From CAYFJO01 sp964343305 (lineage in GTDB: Bacteria; Planctomycetota; Planctomycetia; Pirellulales; Pirellulaceae): DNA of 38,671 bases. A program made the translations under genes and the position numbers. Positions 8,824-17,106 of the stretch are shown here, piece after piece; the stretch's first letter is position 1, and every line of letters begins with the position of its first letter. The stretch is taken from positions 1 through 38,671 of the forward strand of contig CAYFJO010000053.1 of NCBI GenBank assembly GCA_964343305.1, given 5' to 3'. The notes below the pieces were generated by a model. The model did no database searches. It had not been told where the DNA came from and saw nothing but the letters and a program-made list of their open reading frames with translations.

Positions 8824-9735
8824 TTAGTTGGACGACTTCAGGCGCAGCCAACTGACGATCGTTCGAGTGACCGCGTCGGCCGCATCCTGTTGAACAAAGT
8901 GGCCTGCGTCGGGCAGGGTAACCAGCGTCAAGTCTTTTTCGATCCACTCCCAAGTATCGTTCAAAGAGCCAGCCAATAACGCTTTATCCTTCAATCCGTG
9001 AATCATCAACACCGAGCACTTGACCTTTGGCAATTCATCCTTGGACTGGTCATACGGTTCGCGTGGGTAGTTGGCTTTGTAATAATTCAGCATTCCCTCG
9101 AACGAGGATCGCTTGAAGGCTTCGACGTACTTTGCCCTCGCTTGCAGATCCTTCACCCAAAACGTCAGTCCTTCGGCACTTAACTGCGAAGCGGCTTCCT
9201 CGGTTTGAAAATGCCGCGCATAGGCGGACGCCTTTCGTTGAGCAGGATTGTTTGCTAACTCGCGGCGCAGTCCGTTGAAGTGCGGCAGGTTGAGTATCAC
9301 CAGTCTTTCGGTCATCTCCGGATGAGCCATGGCGAATGACCAAGCCACGGCTCCGCCCCAGTCGTGACCGACGATTGTCGCCTGCTTCCGTCCAAAATGT
9401 TCGACAACCGCCTTCACATCACCGACAAGCTTCTCCATCGAGTAGTTTTTAATACCTTCGGGCTGCCCACTCTTGTTGTATCCGCGTTGATCAATCGCCA
9501 CGACTTGATAGTGTTTCGCCAACGCCGGCATCTGCTTTCGCCATGTGTACCAGTAGTCGGGAAAGCCGTGAATCATGACGACCAGGGGACCTTCGCCCAT
9601 CGCCACGTAATGAATCTTGATATCGCCCGATTCGGCAAAACCATGCTTGCCAGAGTCGAGATCTTCTGCACTCGCGGAGGTCGCGGTCAGACTCGCAATC
9701 AGGAGCATCGTGGTGATGATTCGTTCGCTTCTCAT
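8824..9735 (-). CDS. Exported alpha/beta hydrolase, epoxide hydrolase-like
   Basis: A 303-residue protein with a signal peptide (residues ~1-23, ending ASAE). Catalytic landmarks are present: oxyanion motif HGFPDYW at 56-62, nucleophile elbow GHDWGG at 123-128 with D125 as nucleophile, a likely acid D250 in HGLKDKAL, and H279 in DAGHF. An Asp nucleophile together with HGFP and cap tyrosines (Y218/Y219) fits epoxide hydrolases and haloacid-type dehalogenases rather than esterases. It would act in the periplasm. It starts 21 bases after the PD40 gene with a GAGGAA ribosome site and is followed 50 bases later by the YVTN gene, so it is part of the sigma/FecR operon. The exact substrate cannot be deduced. 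Confidence 0.92.
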   Translation of the reverse strand: MRSERIITTMLLIASLTATSASAEDLDSGKHGFAESGDIKIHYVAMGEGPLVVMIHGFPDYWYTWRKQMPALAKHYQVVAIDQRGYNKSGQPEGIKNYSMEKLVGDVKAVVEHFGRKQATIVGHDWGGAVAWSFAMAHPEMTERLVILNLPHFNGLRRELANNPAQRKASAYARHFQTEEAASQLSAEGLTFWVKDLQARAKYVEAFKRSSFEGMLNYYKANYPREPYDQSKDELPKVKCSVLMIHGLKDKALLAGSLNDTWEWIEKDLTLVTLPDAGHFVQQDAADAVTRTIVSWLRLKSSN

Positions 9736-9756
9736 TGCGTTGGTTCCTCGATCTGT

Positions 9757-10728
9757 TTACTTGGGCGTCGCTTCGCAGTGAGGATAGCGGTAATCGGCCC
9801 CATCGCTGGTCGACACTTTCACGGTGTTTTCATCCGCTAAGGTGTAGAGGTAGAGCGAGGGGCTGGCGTGATAAACGATCGCTTTTTCATCCTTCGTCCA
9901 GCGAGGATAGGCGAACCAACGATTCGTACCCTCCTTGTTAGCGAACGGTTTGGCATTGATGATCGACGGTTTCTGCGCGTTGAAGTCGGCAATGTAGAGC
10001 GTGCGTCCCGCGACTCGTCGCTCGAAACCGGTTTGATATTCGAAGCAAACCTTTGTCTCGCTTGGCGAGACGCTGACGCGATCCAATTTTCCTTTCTTGG
10101 CCATGGCGCATTCGATTCGTTGGAACCTCGGCTCGCCGCCGGGATTGGGTGTCATGAGAAAGTAACCCCAGCCCTGCTTCGGGTGTGCGCACCGGACGAG
10201 GATTCTGCCGTCGATTAGACAGGTGTACGCCCAGGTATGGTAGTTTTTGTCGGTCAGCGCGATCTCCTGGCCGGGCTTGTTGCCCACTTTGCTGGCCATC
10301 ACATAGAAGCTGACCTTGTCCGGATGTTTCCGATTCCAGATGGGCGTGTTGGTTCCGTCGCGAGACCAGGTTTGGTTGAAATCCGTGTGGGTGCCGTCGC
10401 TGAGCGCGTGCAAGCCTGTGCCATCCACATTGATAACGTGGATGGCGGTTTTCCAATTGGTAACCACCGGATCATTCTTCAGTCTGCGGAAGAAGACGAG
10501 CATGTCGCCGGTCTTTGACCAGGATGGCTTGAAATCCTGATGTCCGCTTGTCAGCGGTTTGCTCTCGGGAGTGCCATACGTGTTGACGTGGATTTCGCCG
10601 TTAACGTAATACGAGCCTCGATATTTAGTGCTCTGGATTGCTGACTTGCCGCTGTCATCTGCTGAAAGGACGCCAGCGATCGCGAGCAATGCGGTCGCCA
10701 TGCAGGCAAATGTGTCGACTTTTTTCAT
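9757..10728 (-). CDS. Exported PD40/TolB-like beta-propeller protein
   Basis: A 323-residue protein with a signal peptide (residues ~1-22, ending VLSAD). Repeated blade motifs of the PD40/TolB type are visible: HQDFKPSWSKTGDMLVFFR, IHVINVDGTGLHALSDG, THTDFNQTWSRDGT, DRVSVSPSETKVCFEYQ, and FAYPRWTKDEKAIVYH. Such propellers read out or bind extracellular ligands and sometimes carry lyase activity (oligogalacturonate lyase relatives), but no catalytic set is evident here. Its start overlaps the FecR stop as ATGA, so it is translationally coupled to the regulator; this makes it a candidate for the first target or a sensor partner of the sigma/FecR switch. Confidence 0.85.
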   Translation of the reverse strand: MKKVDTFACMATALLAIAGVLSADDSGKSAIQSTKYRGSYYVNGEIHVNTYGTPESKPLTSGHQDFKPSWSKTGDMLVFFRRLKNDPVVTNWKTAIHVINVDGTGLHALSDGTHTDFNQTWSRDGTNTPIWNRKHPDKVSFYVMASKVGNKPGQEIALTDKNYHTWAYTCLIDGRILVRCAHPKQGWGYFLMTPNPGGEPRFQRIECAMAKKGKLDRVSVSPSETKVCFEYQTGFERRVAGRTLYIADFNAQKPSIINAKPFANKEGTNRWFAYPRWTKDEKAIVYHASPSLYLYTLADENTVKVSTSDGADYRYPHCEATPK

Positions 10729-12134
10729 CGCTTTTCCTCTCTCTCCGGCGGGATCAATTCGACTTCACTGACTTCTAGACCACTCGGACCGCCGGTATGC
10801 GTGAACGCCCAAACGCCATTGAGAACCAGGTCGTCGGGCTTGGCTGCTAATTCCTCTTTCCGATCACGAACGCACGGATCGAGTGTAAAGTCGCCGATTC
10901 GATAGACGACTTCGAACTGACCATCCTCGTCTGGCTCGGAAATCGGTTGCTGGCCATCAAGGTCGCCGCGGAACTTTCCAGCGAATTCGCCGTTGACATA
11001 CGACACCGCGATGCCGAAATGAACTTTGGCTGGTTTGTTAACGCGACCGCGGACGACGAATTGGGAATCCGGCCTGACAACTACTGGTGGACCATCGCTG
11101 CGGGACACCGGAATCCCCAGCAAGTACAGCGTAACACTGGGGTTTTCCCGCGGTATGAGGGGGATCGCTTTCTGAGCAGCCGCCCGCTGTTCTGTTGCCG
11201 GCAACCACTTTCCATAGCATCCACGCCTTAGGTGAAGCTGGCTCTTCCAATGATTCACCGATTCTGGCAACCGTTGGGGCGCGAAGTCGCCCTCCCCCTC
11301 CGCAATCACACGATGCTTCGCCGGAACGTCAACCTCGCGACCGTCGCTCAGCCGCCGCACCCGAACTTTGCCTTCCGTGACATTCAGCATGGTAGATGCC
11401 AAAGTCGCTTCAACGTCGAATTGCGTTCCCAGGACCTTGAGCAGCGCGGACGGCGTGTGGATCAACATCGGCTTGCCTTCTGGTTGTGTGACGACATTGG
11501 CTGAAAAGATTCCTTCCTTCAGCCGCAATTCTTTCTGTCCAGCATCGGCAAACGTCAGCATCGAAGTACCAGAAATCATCACCGTCGAACCATCGTTAAA
11601 CTGAAGTTCGAACCACGAATCGGGAGCCATCCCTTCGATCGTTCCACCAGACAACTCGGTTCCCACTTTCACGTCTCGATCAATTTGACCTCGGTTGCCC
11701 GTCCAGATAAGCGATCCGCTCAAGCCCGTGATTTTGGCAATCATCGGATCGGAATTGGGCTGCTCTGTTGTCTGTTTAATTTCAGCGATTCTTCGCTCGG
11801 CATTGATGTGTTGATAGTAGAGTCCAATGGTCAGCGCGACGATGATGGCCAAGGCAACGGCGGCTACCAACATCAGCCGGATCGCGCTAGGGACCGGTTG
11901 GCTCGACTCCTGCTCCGCTAAACCCAGGGCGAGTGCCCTTCGGCTGATTTCATCACCAGCACTCTCCCGAAGTGTCTCGGCAAATTGTGTGTCCCAATGG
12001 ACTTGTTCGACGAACTGCCGGCGCGCATCCGGATCGCTATCCAACAAGGCCGCGAGCTGTTCTTTCTCAGGTTCGTCCAACTCACCACGCAGATGTCGTT
12101 CGATCAGTTCTTCGAATTCGTTTTTGTCGATCAT
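10725..12134 (-). CDS. FecR-domain transmembrane regulator (probable anti-sigma factor)
   Basis: A 469-residue protein. The N-terminal cytoplasmic part (residues 1-80) has a helix with EFEELIERHLRGELDEPEKEQL and then DSDPDARRQFVEQ, as in planctomycete FecR-type anti-sigma regulators. One membrane segment lies at ~84-107 (LMLVAAVALAIIVALTIGLYY). The periplasmic FecR domain covers ~150-280 (GTELSGGTIEG, FNDGSTVMISGTSMLTF, LKEGIFSANV, IHTPSALLKVLGTQFDVE, NVTEGKVRVRR). Residues ~300-469 form an extra, probably beta-rich domain that I do not recognise. It starts in an ATGA overlap with the ECF sigma gene. In FecIR-type systems the inner-membrane protein gates its sigma factor in response to an outside signal; which signal is unknown. 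Confidence 0.9.
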   Translation of the reverse strand: MIDKNEFEELIERHLRGELDEPEKEQLAALLDSDPDARRQFVEQVHWDTQFAETLRESAGDEISRRALALGLAEQESSQPVPSAIRLMLVAAVALAIIVALTIGLYYQHINAERRIAEIKQTTEQPNSDPMIAKITGLSGSLIWTGNRGQIDRDVKVGTELSGGTIEGMAPDSWFELQFNDGSTVMISGTSMLTFADAGQKELRLKEGIFSANVVTQPEGKPMLIHTPSALLKVLGTQFDVEATLASTMLNVTEGKVRVRRLSDGREVDVPAKHRVIAEGEGDFAPQRLPESVNHWKSQLHLRRGCYGKWLPATEQRAAAQKAIPLIPRENPSVTLYLLGIPVSRSDGPPVVVRPDSQFVVRGRVNKPAKVHFGIAVSYVNGEFAGKFRGDLDGQQPISEPDEDGQFEVVYRIGDFTLDPCVRDRKEELAAKPDDLVLNGVWAFTHTGGPSGLEVSEVELIPPEREEKR

Positions 12135-12670
12135 TGAACCGCTCTCGTTTTAGTTTCGACACAAACACGCACTTGTTTTTTCAAACGAAACAAAGCCTTA
12201 CGGACGGCTTCGATGGTCATTCCCAGCCGCTGGCCGATTTTTTCGTAACTCAGTTCATCCACGAATCTGGCTTTCAAAACGCCTTGGCCTCGCTCTGGAA
12301 CTTGCTCGAAACAATGTTCCAATGCTTCTCGAAAAGAGTCCGAATCGTCACGTCGCCGCTCGGTTTGAAACTCTTCGAATGCCGCGTCGATTGCATCGTC
12401 CAAAAGTCGCTCGGTCAACGAGCGGTCACGCTGATTTCGTTGCCGGAGACGCAACACTTCCAAACGCACGATCGCACGACACCAAGCCATTATCGAAGTT
12501 CCTTCCTCGAATTGGTCGAATTTGTGAACAACCACGAGCATCGCTTCCTGGACGACGTCATCCGCGGCTGAGTAGTTGCCCAACAGTGAACGGGCGTATG
12601 CGATCAAATTCGCGCGGCAGTCCATCGCGGCCTTGAGAACTCGATCTCGTTTTTCGTCGGATTTATCCAT
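12131..12670 (-). CDS. ECF sigma factor, Rhodopirellula-type sigma-70
   Basis: A 179-residue protein from ATG 12670, which abuts the assembly gap. Region 2 is seen in ARSLLGNYSAADDVVQEAM and FDQFEEGTSIMAWCRAIVR (~residues 26-69); region 4 in LSYEKIGQRLGMTIEAVRKA (~140-160), a helix-turn-helix. The pattern fits the planctomycete/verrucomicrobial ECF group commonly paired with FecR proteins. The start is uncertain because upstream bases are unknown; a longer frame crossing the Ns has no support. Stop and FecR start overlap as ATGA. It likely directs transcription of its own operon and perhaps other units; the shared ATGTCCACGATT motif is one candidate target, but this is inference. Confidence 0.9.
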   Translation of the reverse strand: MDKSDEKRDRVLKAAMDCRANLIAYARSLLGNYSAADDVVQEAMLVVVHKFDQFEEGTSIMAWCRAIVRLEVLRLRQRNQRDRSLTERLLDDAIDAAFEEFQTERRRDDSDSFREALEHCFEQVPERGQGVLKARFVDELSYEKIGQRLGMTIEAVRKALFRLKKQVRVCVETKTRAVQ

Positions 12671-12770
12671 NNNNNNNNNNNNNNNNNNNNNNNNNNNNNN
12701 NNNNNNNNNNNNNNNNNNNNNNNNNNNNNNNNNNNNNNNNNNNNNNNNNNNNNNNNNNNNNNNNNNNNNN
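12671..12770. other. Assembly gap (100 N)
   Basis: Exactly 100 N, a conventional placeholder for a gap of unknown length. It removes the promoter region of the sigma factor operon and could hide more, including a gene between the permease and the sigma factor. Confidence 0.99.
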
Positions 12771-12871
12771 GAGTCAAAATGGCCTGCTGCCGCCGATCGA
12801 CGCCCAAGTGGAAACATGAAATCGCCAATCGCACGGCAAGCCGGCCACAGACTGAACCTCAAGTTTTCCGT

Positions 12872-12886
12872 AATCGTGGACATTGT
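12872..12886 (-). promoter_or_regulatory. Conserved intergenic motif, copy 2
   Basis: Identical over 15 bases to the copy at 3177-3191. It begins 4 bases after the permease stop (minus direction) and lies upstream of the sigma factor gene, across the gap. The ATG inside the motif opens a frame of about 37 codons that runs without a stop into the Ns, so a real gene start is an alternative reading. Confidence 0.35.
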
Positions 12887-12889
12887 TTT

Positions 12890-14212
12890 TCATTCGTGTC
12901 TTAGCGCTTCAATCGGATCCATGTGAGCCGCCTGCCGAGCGGGATAGACGCCGAATAGAACTCCAACGAAAAGCGATATGAAAAGCGATAGCAACACGGA
13001 CCATGGTGCGATGCGCGGTTCGAGTTCCGACACGATTTGCGGCAGCAGATCGGGTGACACCTTGTCGATGGTGTATGTCGCGAAATCGAACAGAGGTCCT
13101 ATCGATAGTCCGAACAGCACACCCAAGATGCCGCCGCTGGCAGTCAACACGACCGTCTCGGTGAGAAACTGCGAGATGATATGATGCCGTCTCGCACCGA
13201 GAGCGCGACGGATGCCAATCTCGCGAGTTCGTTCCGTGACAGTGGCCAGCATAATGTTCATGATGCCGATGCCGCCGACCAGAAGCGAGATGCCGGCGAT
13301 AACGACCAACAGCACGTTAAACATCGCCCGCGTTCGTTGTGCTTGTCGCAATAGCTCCTTCGGAACGACGACCGAATAGTCTTCTTTTTCGTGGTACTTT
13401 CTCAAAAGCGTTGTGATGATCGCGGCCGTTTCGTCAACATCTTCGATGTTTTCGACCTCGACGGTGATCTGACTGAGTTCAACGTTTTCACCATTGAAAT
13501 TGAAACCCGTTCCGCCGCCGACGCGTTTCATAACCAGGTCGCCGACATGAGTACGCATCGTTTCGAGCGGGATGTAGGCGTCGAGGTTATAGTCGCGTGA
13601 ATCGAGGCTGCCACCGATCGCCGCGGAATCTGTGCGGTGTTTAGTTTGACCAATGACTTTGTAAAACTCGCTGCCGACCCAGATCGTTTGACCGATTGGA
13701 TTCTCGAACGGAAACAGCCGCTTAACCGTATCATCCGCGAGCACGACAACTTTTTTGCCATGATCCTGGGGCTGAAGCCAGCGACCGCGTGCGATTTCGA
13801 GTTGATTTAGTTCTCTATAGTCCTCGTGACATCCGACGAGTTTGGCGTCGGCAGTGCGATTTCCCAGCCGAAGCTCGAATCGCAATTCTTTCATCGGAAT
13901 CGCCCGATGGATGTTCGGTATATTCTCGGTGATTCGGCGATAGTCGCTGCGCAAGAGGCCGTAGGTCTTAACACGTTGGTTCGCTTCTTCGTCGCCTGCT
14001 GTAGTTTCCTTCGTGCGCACGATGACGTTTCGCGCGCCGAGTTCTAGGATCTGCTGTTGAGCCCGGTGGCTGACACCCTCGCCAACCGCGACGAGCCAGA
14101 TTACCGTCGTTGTGCCGATAAAGATGCCGAGCGCCGCGAGCCCAGCTCGCATCTTTTGCAGCATCAGGCTTTTGATGCCGAGTTGGACGGTTTGAAAAAA
14201 GGTGTTCTTCAC
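12890..14212 (-). CDS. MacB/FtsX-type ABC transporter permease
   Basis: A 440-residue inner-membrane protein with the MacB layout: one N-terminal membrane segment (~25-45), a large periplasmic MacB_PCD domain (~50-290), then three C-terminal segments (~298-322, 350-375, 404-424). Signature motifs are NIMLATVTERTREIGIRRALGA (in two parts, ~319-340) and the terminal PARQAAHMDPIEALR. No nucleotide-binding domain is fused and no ABC ATPase gene is present in the window, although MacB-like permeases need one. It is the last gene of the TolC-HlyD cluster, 25 bases after the third adaptor in transcription order. It likely exports a peptide, lipid or small toxic molecule through the adaptor and TolC; the cargo is unknown. 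Confidence 0.92.
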   Translation of the reverse strand: MKNTFFQTVQLGIKSLMLQKMRAGLAALGIFIGTTTVIWLVAVGEGVSHRAQQQILELGARNVIVRTKETTAGDEEANQRVKTYGLLRSDYRRITENIPNIHRAIPMKELRFELRLGNRTADAKLVGCHEDYRELNQLEIARGRWLQPQDHGKKVVVLADDTVKRLFPFENPIGQTIWVGSEFYKVIGQTKHRTDSAAIGGSLDSRDYNLDAYIPLETMRTHVGDLVMKRVGGGTGFNFNGENVELSQITVEVENIEDVDETAAIITTLLRKYHEKEDYSVVVPKELLRQAQRTRAMFNVLLVVIAGISLLVGGIGIMNIMLATVTERTREIGIRRALGARRHHIISQFLTETVVLTASGGILGVLFGLSIGPLFDFATYTIDKVSPDLLPQIVSELEPRIAPWSVLLSLFISLFVGVLFGVYPARQAAHMDPIEALRHE

Positions 14213-14237
14213 AGATAGATTTTCTTGTGGCTAGTTT

Positions 14238-15602
14238 TTAGCGATTCACTTCAACGCTTTGCTCGCTCGTTTGAACAGACGAGACTTGGGGTGGATTCAA
14301 TATCACTTCGTCACCCTCTGTTAGTCCCTTCTTGACGATGGTAAAGATGTCGTTCGTTTCACCCAATTCAATTTGGCGGCGAACGGTTCTGTCTTTGGTT
14401 TTGATCCAACAAAAACTGCCTTCATCCAATTCGACGATCGCTGCGACGGGGATTGTCAGCACGTCCTCATGTCGAGCAACGGTGATTTCCACCTCGGCAC
14501 TCATGCCTGGATTCAAGCCAGGCACGTTTGGCAGTTTGACTATCGTGTCGTATCGGACTTCGTTTCCGGTCCACCAGCCAGCTGGTTTGGTTATCGATGA
14601 AATTTCCGAGACCGTGCCTTTGAGTGTCTGTTCAGGCAGCGAGACACTGGCCGATTGGCCGACTTCCAATCGGTCGACGAGCGACTCGTGTACACCGACT
14701 TTGACTTGCATTTGATTAAGGTCTGGCATCAGCAAGAGGACTTTGTCTTTGTGAATTGTGGAGCCTTCGGCGATGGGTTCGAATTCCCACTTGGCGGCAT
14801 TGGGGTGAATCACGAGGCCATCCTGTGGTGCTCGAACGGTGCAATGCGGCAACTCGGCGACGGATCGATCGCGTCGCGAGGCGTCGGCCATCGCTCGTTC
14901 AGCGTTCGCGTTGTGGTTCGCCTTCGTCGCAGCGAAGTTGCCTCTCAAAGTCTGTAGCTCTTCGGCCTTCGTGTAGTTTTCTAGAACTTCGAGTTCCGTC
15001 CGCCGGAGTTTGACTCGCAGATCGGCTTGTTTGACCGCGAATTCTTTTTCCTCAATCTCCAACTCGCTCGCGTAATCGCTTTCGACCAATTCGCGTGCAT
15101 GACTGAGTTTGTTCTTCGCGCTGTTCAGTCTTGCCTCGGCGATTGCCAACTCGGTCTTTTTGGCCATCACTTCGGAAACGTATCGGCCTTGTTCGTATTC
15201 TTTGACGGCGAGTTCCGAGCGGGCGACTTGGGCGGCGGAGCGTTCGGCGGATGATCGCGACCAGTTGGCGTATTTCGTGCGCTCGTCGATTTGTTCTTCG
15301 ATGAACAGCGTGTCCATTTCGAGCAACACGTCGCCTTTTTTAACGACGCTGCCACTTTCGATCACCCAGATGACGGTGTTTCGGCCTCGGACTTGCGATT
15401 TGATTTCGGTGTTGACCGAGCTTTCGAGCATTCCTTGTTCAGTGACGGTGATGACGAGATCGCCGCGGGTGATTTTGTGTGTGAGCTTCGGTCTGGTTTT
15501 GCGCGACGACATGGCGTTGGCGACGAAGGCGATCATTGCGCCGACGAGGATGACCGCGCTAAACGCGATTAGGCCAGTTCGAGTTTTTGAATTGATGTTC
15601 AT
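14238..15602 (-). CDS. HlyD/MacA-type periplasmic adaptor, paralog 1 (permease-proximal)
   Basis: A 454-residue membrane-fusion protein. A membrane anchor lies at ~10-29, the lipoyl/barrel-sandwich halves at ~45-100 (ITVTEQGMLESS, VIESGSVVKKGDVLLEMDT) and ~255-300 (CTVRAPQDGLVIHP, LLMPDLNQMQVKVGVHES), with a long coiled-coil hairpin between them (~103-245, rich in E/K/A). The beta-barrel part follows, including PAGWWTGN at 340-347 and LNPGMSAEVEITVARHEDVLTIP. The same PAGWWTGN block is in the two neighbouring paralogs, so the three arose by duplication. The adaptor should bridge the MacB-type permease and the TolC-like outer-membrane protein. Confidence 0.92.
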   Translation of the reverse strand: MNINSKTRTGLIAFSAVILVGAMIAFVANAMSSRKTRPKLTHKITRGDLVITVTEQGMLESSVNTEIKSQVRGRNTVIWVIESGSVVKKGDVLLEMDTLFIEEQIDERTKYANWSRSSAERSAAQVARSELAVKEYEQGRYVSEVMAKKTELAIAEARLNSAKNKLSHARELVESDYASELEIEEKEFAVKQADLRVKLRRTELEVLENYTKAEELQTLRGNFAATKANHNANAERAMADASRRDRSVAELPHCTVRAPQDGLVIHPNAAKWEFEPIAEGSTIHKDKVLLLMPDLNQMQVKVGVHESLVDRLEVGQSASVSLPEQTLKGTVSEISSITKPAGWWTGNEVRYDTIVKLPNVPGLNPGMSAEVEITVARHEDVLTIPVAAIVELDEGSFCWIKTKDRTVRRQIELGETNDIFTIVKKGLTEGDEVILNPPQVSSVQTSEQSVEVNR

Positions 15603-15609
15603 ATGTCTG

Positions 15610-15697
15610 GTCCCCTCTCCCCTGTGGGGAGAGAGTTAGAGAGAGGGGCATGGCAGGCTGGTCTCTCCCTAGCCCTCTCCCTCAAGGTAGAGGGGAC
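15610..15697. repeat. Extragenic palindromic element between two adaptor genes
   Basis: The ends are inverted copies GTCCCCTCT and AGAGGGGAC. Inside are further hairpins such as CTCTCCCC TGT GGGGAGAG and stretches of CCCTCTCCCT. It fills almost the whole space between paralogs 2 and 1 and extends into paralog 2, whose last residues SPLYLEGEG and stop codon are encoded by it. It differs in sequence from the GTAG-type elements elsewhere in the window. CT-rich paired palindromes of this look are common extragenic repeats in many bacteria, from general recollection. Confidence 0.65.
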
Positions 15698-17081
15698 TTT
15701 TTCGTTTGTTTCTTTCTAAAGTTGCAGCGGCTTCGTTTTGCGCTTCAGGAACATTCGCCAGCGGATCGAGCACCACTTTGTCGCCTTCGGCCAACCCGGA
15801 TTTGACCTCCATAAACATATCGCTGCGATCGCCAAGCTCAAGCGCACGACGAACGACCGCGCTCCCGTTTTGCACCCAGCACGCATGCCCTTTTCGCGTT
15901 TCAATCACCGCCGAAGTTGGAATCGTTAGCACGTTTTTGTGTCGAGCAATAATCACCTCGACTTCCACACTCATCCCCGGCTTCAAGCCTTTGGTCTCAG
16001 GCAAATGAATCATCGTGTCATACTTCACAACATTCCCGGTCCACCAACCTGCCGGCTTGGCCACAGACGCAACGGACGTGATCTCCGCGTCGATCGACAG
16101 GTCACTTTCGGAGATTCGTTTGCCAGGCAGCGTGACACGCACTGGCAATCCCAGTCGGACGCGGTCAATGATCGATTCATGAATGCCCACGTTGACTTTC
16201 ATCTTGGTCAAATCGGGCATCAACAAAAGGATTTGATCTTTGTGCACGGTCGCGCCTTCTTCGATGTCGGGCGCGTCTTCCCACTCCTCGGCATTGGGAT
16301 AGATCACCATCCCGTCGCGCGGAGCTTGGATCGTGCAAAAATCCCACTCCGTCTCGGCACGCCGCAACCGCAATTCGTCGGCATACGCACGTTCGCGGTC
16401 GGCTTCGTATGTTGCCTTGGCAACGTTGAGCGCACTGACGAGCGTTACGAGTTCCTCTTTCTTGGTGAAGTCCTTCAGCACTTCGATTTTGGTGTTGGTC
16501 AGGTCGACGTTCATGTTGGCTTTCAGCACCGCGAATTCTTTTTCTTCGATATCGAGTTCACTGGCATAACCGCTTTCGACCATCATTTTTGAATGTTGCA
16601 AAATGTTCTTGGCCGTCGCGATTTTTGACTCGGCAATTGCGAGATTTTTTTCAAGCGTAGCTAGCTCCGAGATGTACCGGCCTTCGAGATACTCCGAGAT
16701 GGCCAACTCGGCCTTTTCCATATCCGCTTTTGAGCGGGCGGCCGTTGAGTTTGCCAAGTGAAAATACTTGGTGCGTTCGCTGATCTCCTCGTCGATCAGC
16801 AGCGTGTCGAGCTCAAGCAGGATCTTGTTCTTTTTAACCTGCGTGCCGCTTTCGATCACCGACGTGATGATGTTGTTGCCGCGGACTTTGCATTTGATCT
16901 CGACATTGTTGTAGCTGTCGAGCGTGCCCTGTTCGGTGACGGTGACGAGTAGGTCGCTGCGAGTGATGGTGTGCGTTTGGATGTTGGCGAGATTGGATGA
17001 GGAATTAGCGCCGAGGATGAATGTGCAGGCGATGATGCAGGTGGCGAAGAGAGCGAAGATGGTCAGGCCGCGAGTTAGCAT
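15669..17081 (-). CDS. HlyD/MacA-type periplasmic adaptor, paralog 2
   Basis: A 470-residue membrane-fusion protein with an N-terminal hydrophobic segment (~5-24). The lipoyl halves are seen in LLVTVTEQGTLDS (~44-56), VIESGTQVKKNKILLELDT (~75-93) and IQAPRDGMVIYPN (~251-263). A coiled-coil hairpin spans ~98-245, and the shared beta-barrel block PAGWWTGN is at 343-350, then LKPGMSVEVEVIIARHKNVLTIP. It sits in the middle of three tandem adaptor genes. The final residues SPLYLEGEG are encoded by a palindromic repeat that extends past the stop, so the C-terminus appears to have been replaced or extended by the repeat; this should be structurally harmless in a variable tail. Confidence 0.92.
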   Translation of the reverse strand: MLTRGLTIFALFATCIIACTFILGANSSSNLANIQTHTITRSDLLVTVTEQGTLDSYNNVEIKCKVRGNNIITSVIESGTQVKKNKILLELDTLLIDEEISERTKYFHLANSTAARSKADMEKAELAISEYLEGRYISELATLEKNLAIAESKIATAKNILQHSKMMVESGYASELDIEEKEFAVLKANMNVDLTNTKIEVLKDFTKKEELVTLVSALNVAKATYEADRERAYADELRLRRAETEWDFCTIQAPRDGMVIYPNAEEWEDAPDIEEGATVHKDQILLLMPDLTKMKVNVGIHESIIDRVRLGLPVRVTLPGKRISESDLSIDAEITSVASVAKPAGWWTGNVVKYDTMIHLPETKGLKPGMSVEVEVIIARHKNVLTIPTSAVIETRKGHACWVQNGSAVVRRALELGDRSDMFMEVKSGLAEGDKVVLDPLANVPEAQNEAAATLERNKRKSPLYLEGEG

Positions 17082-17106
17082 TTTGGTTTAGGGGTGGATT
17101 TGTGTC

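Noticed and set aside
12131..12883. Long sigma factor frame reading through the 100 N
   Set aside because: The gap length is arbitrary, so the frame across it is meaningless; the sigma factor has a natural ATG at 12670.
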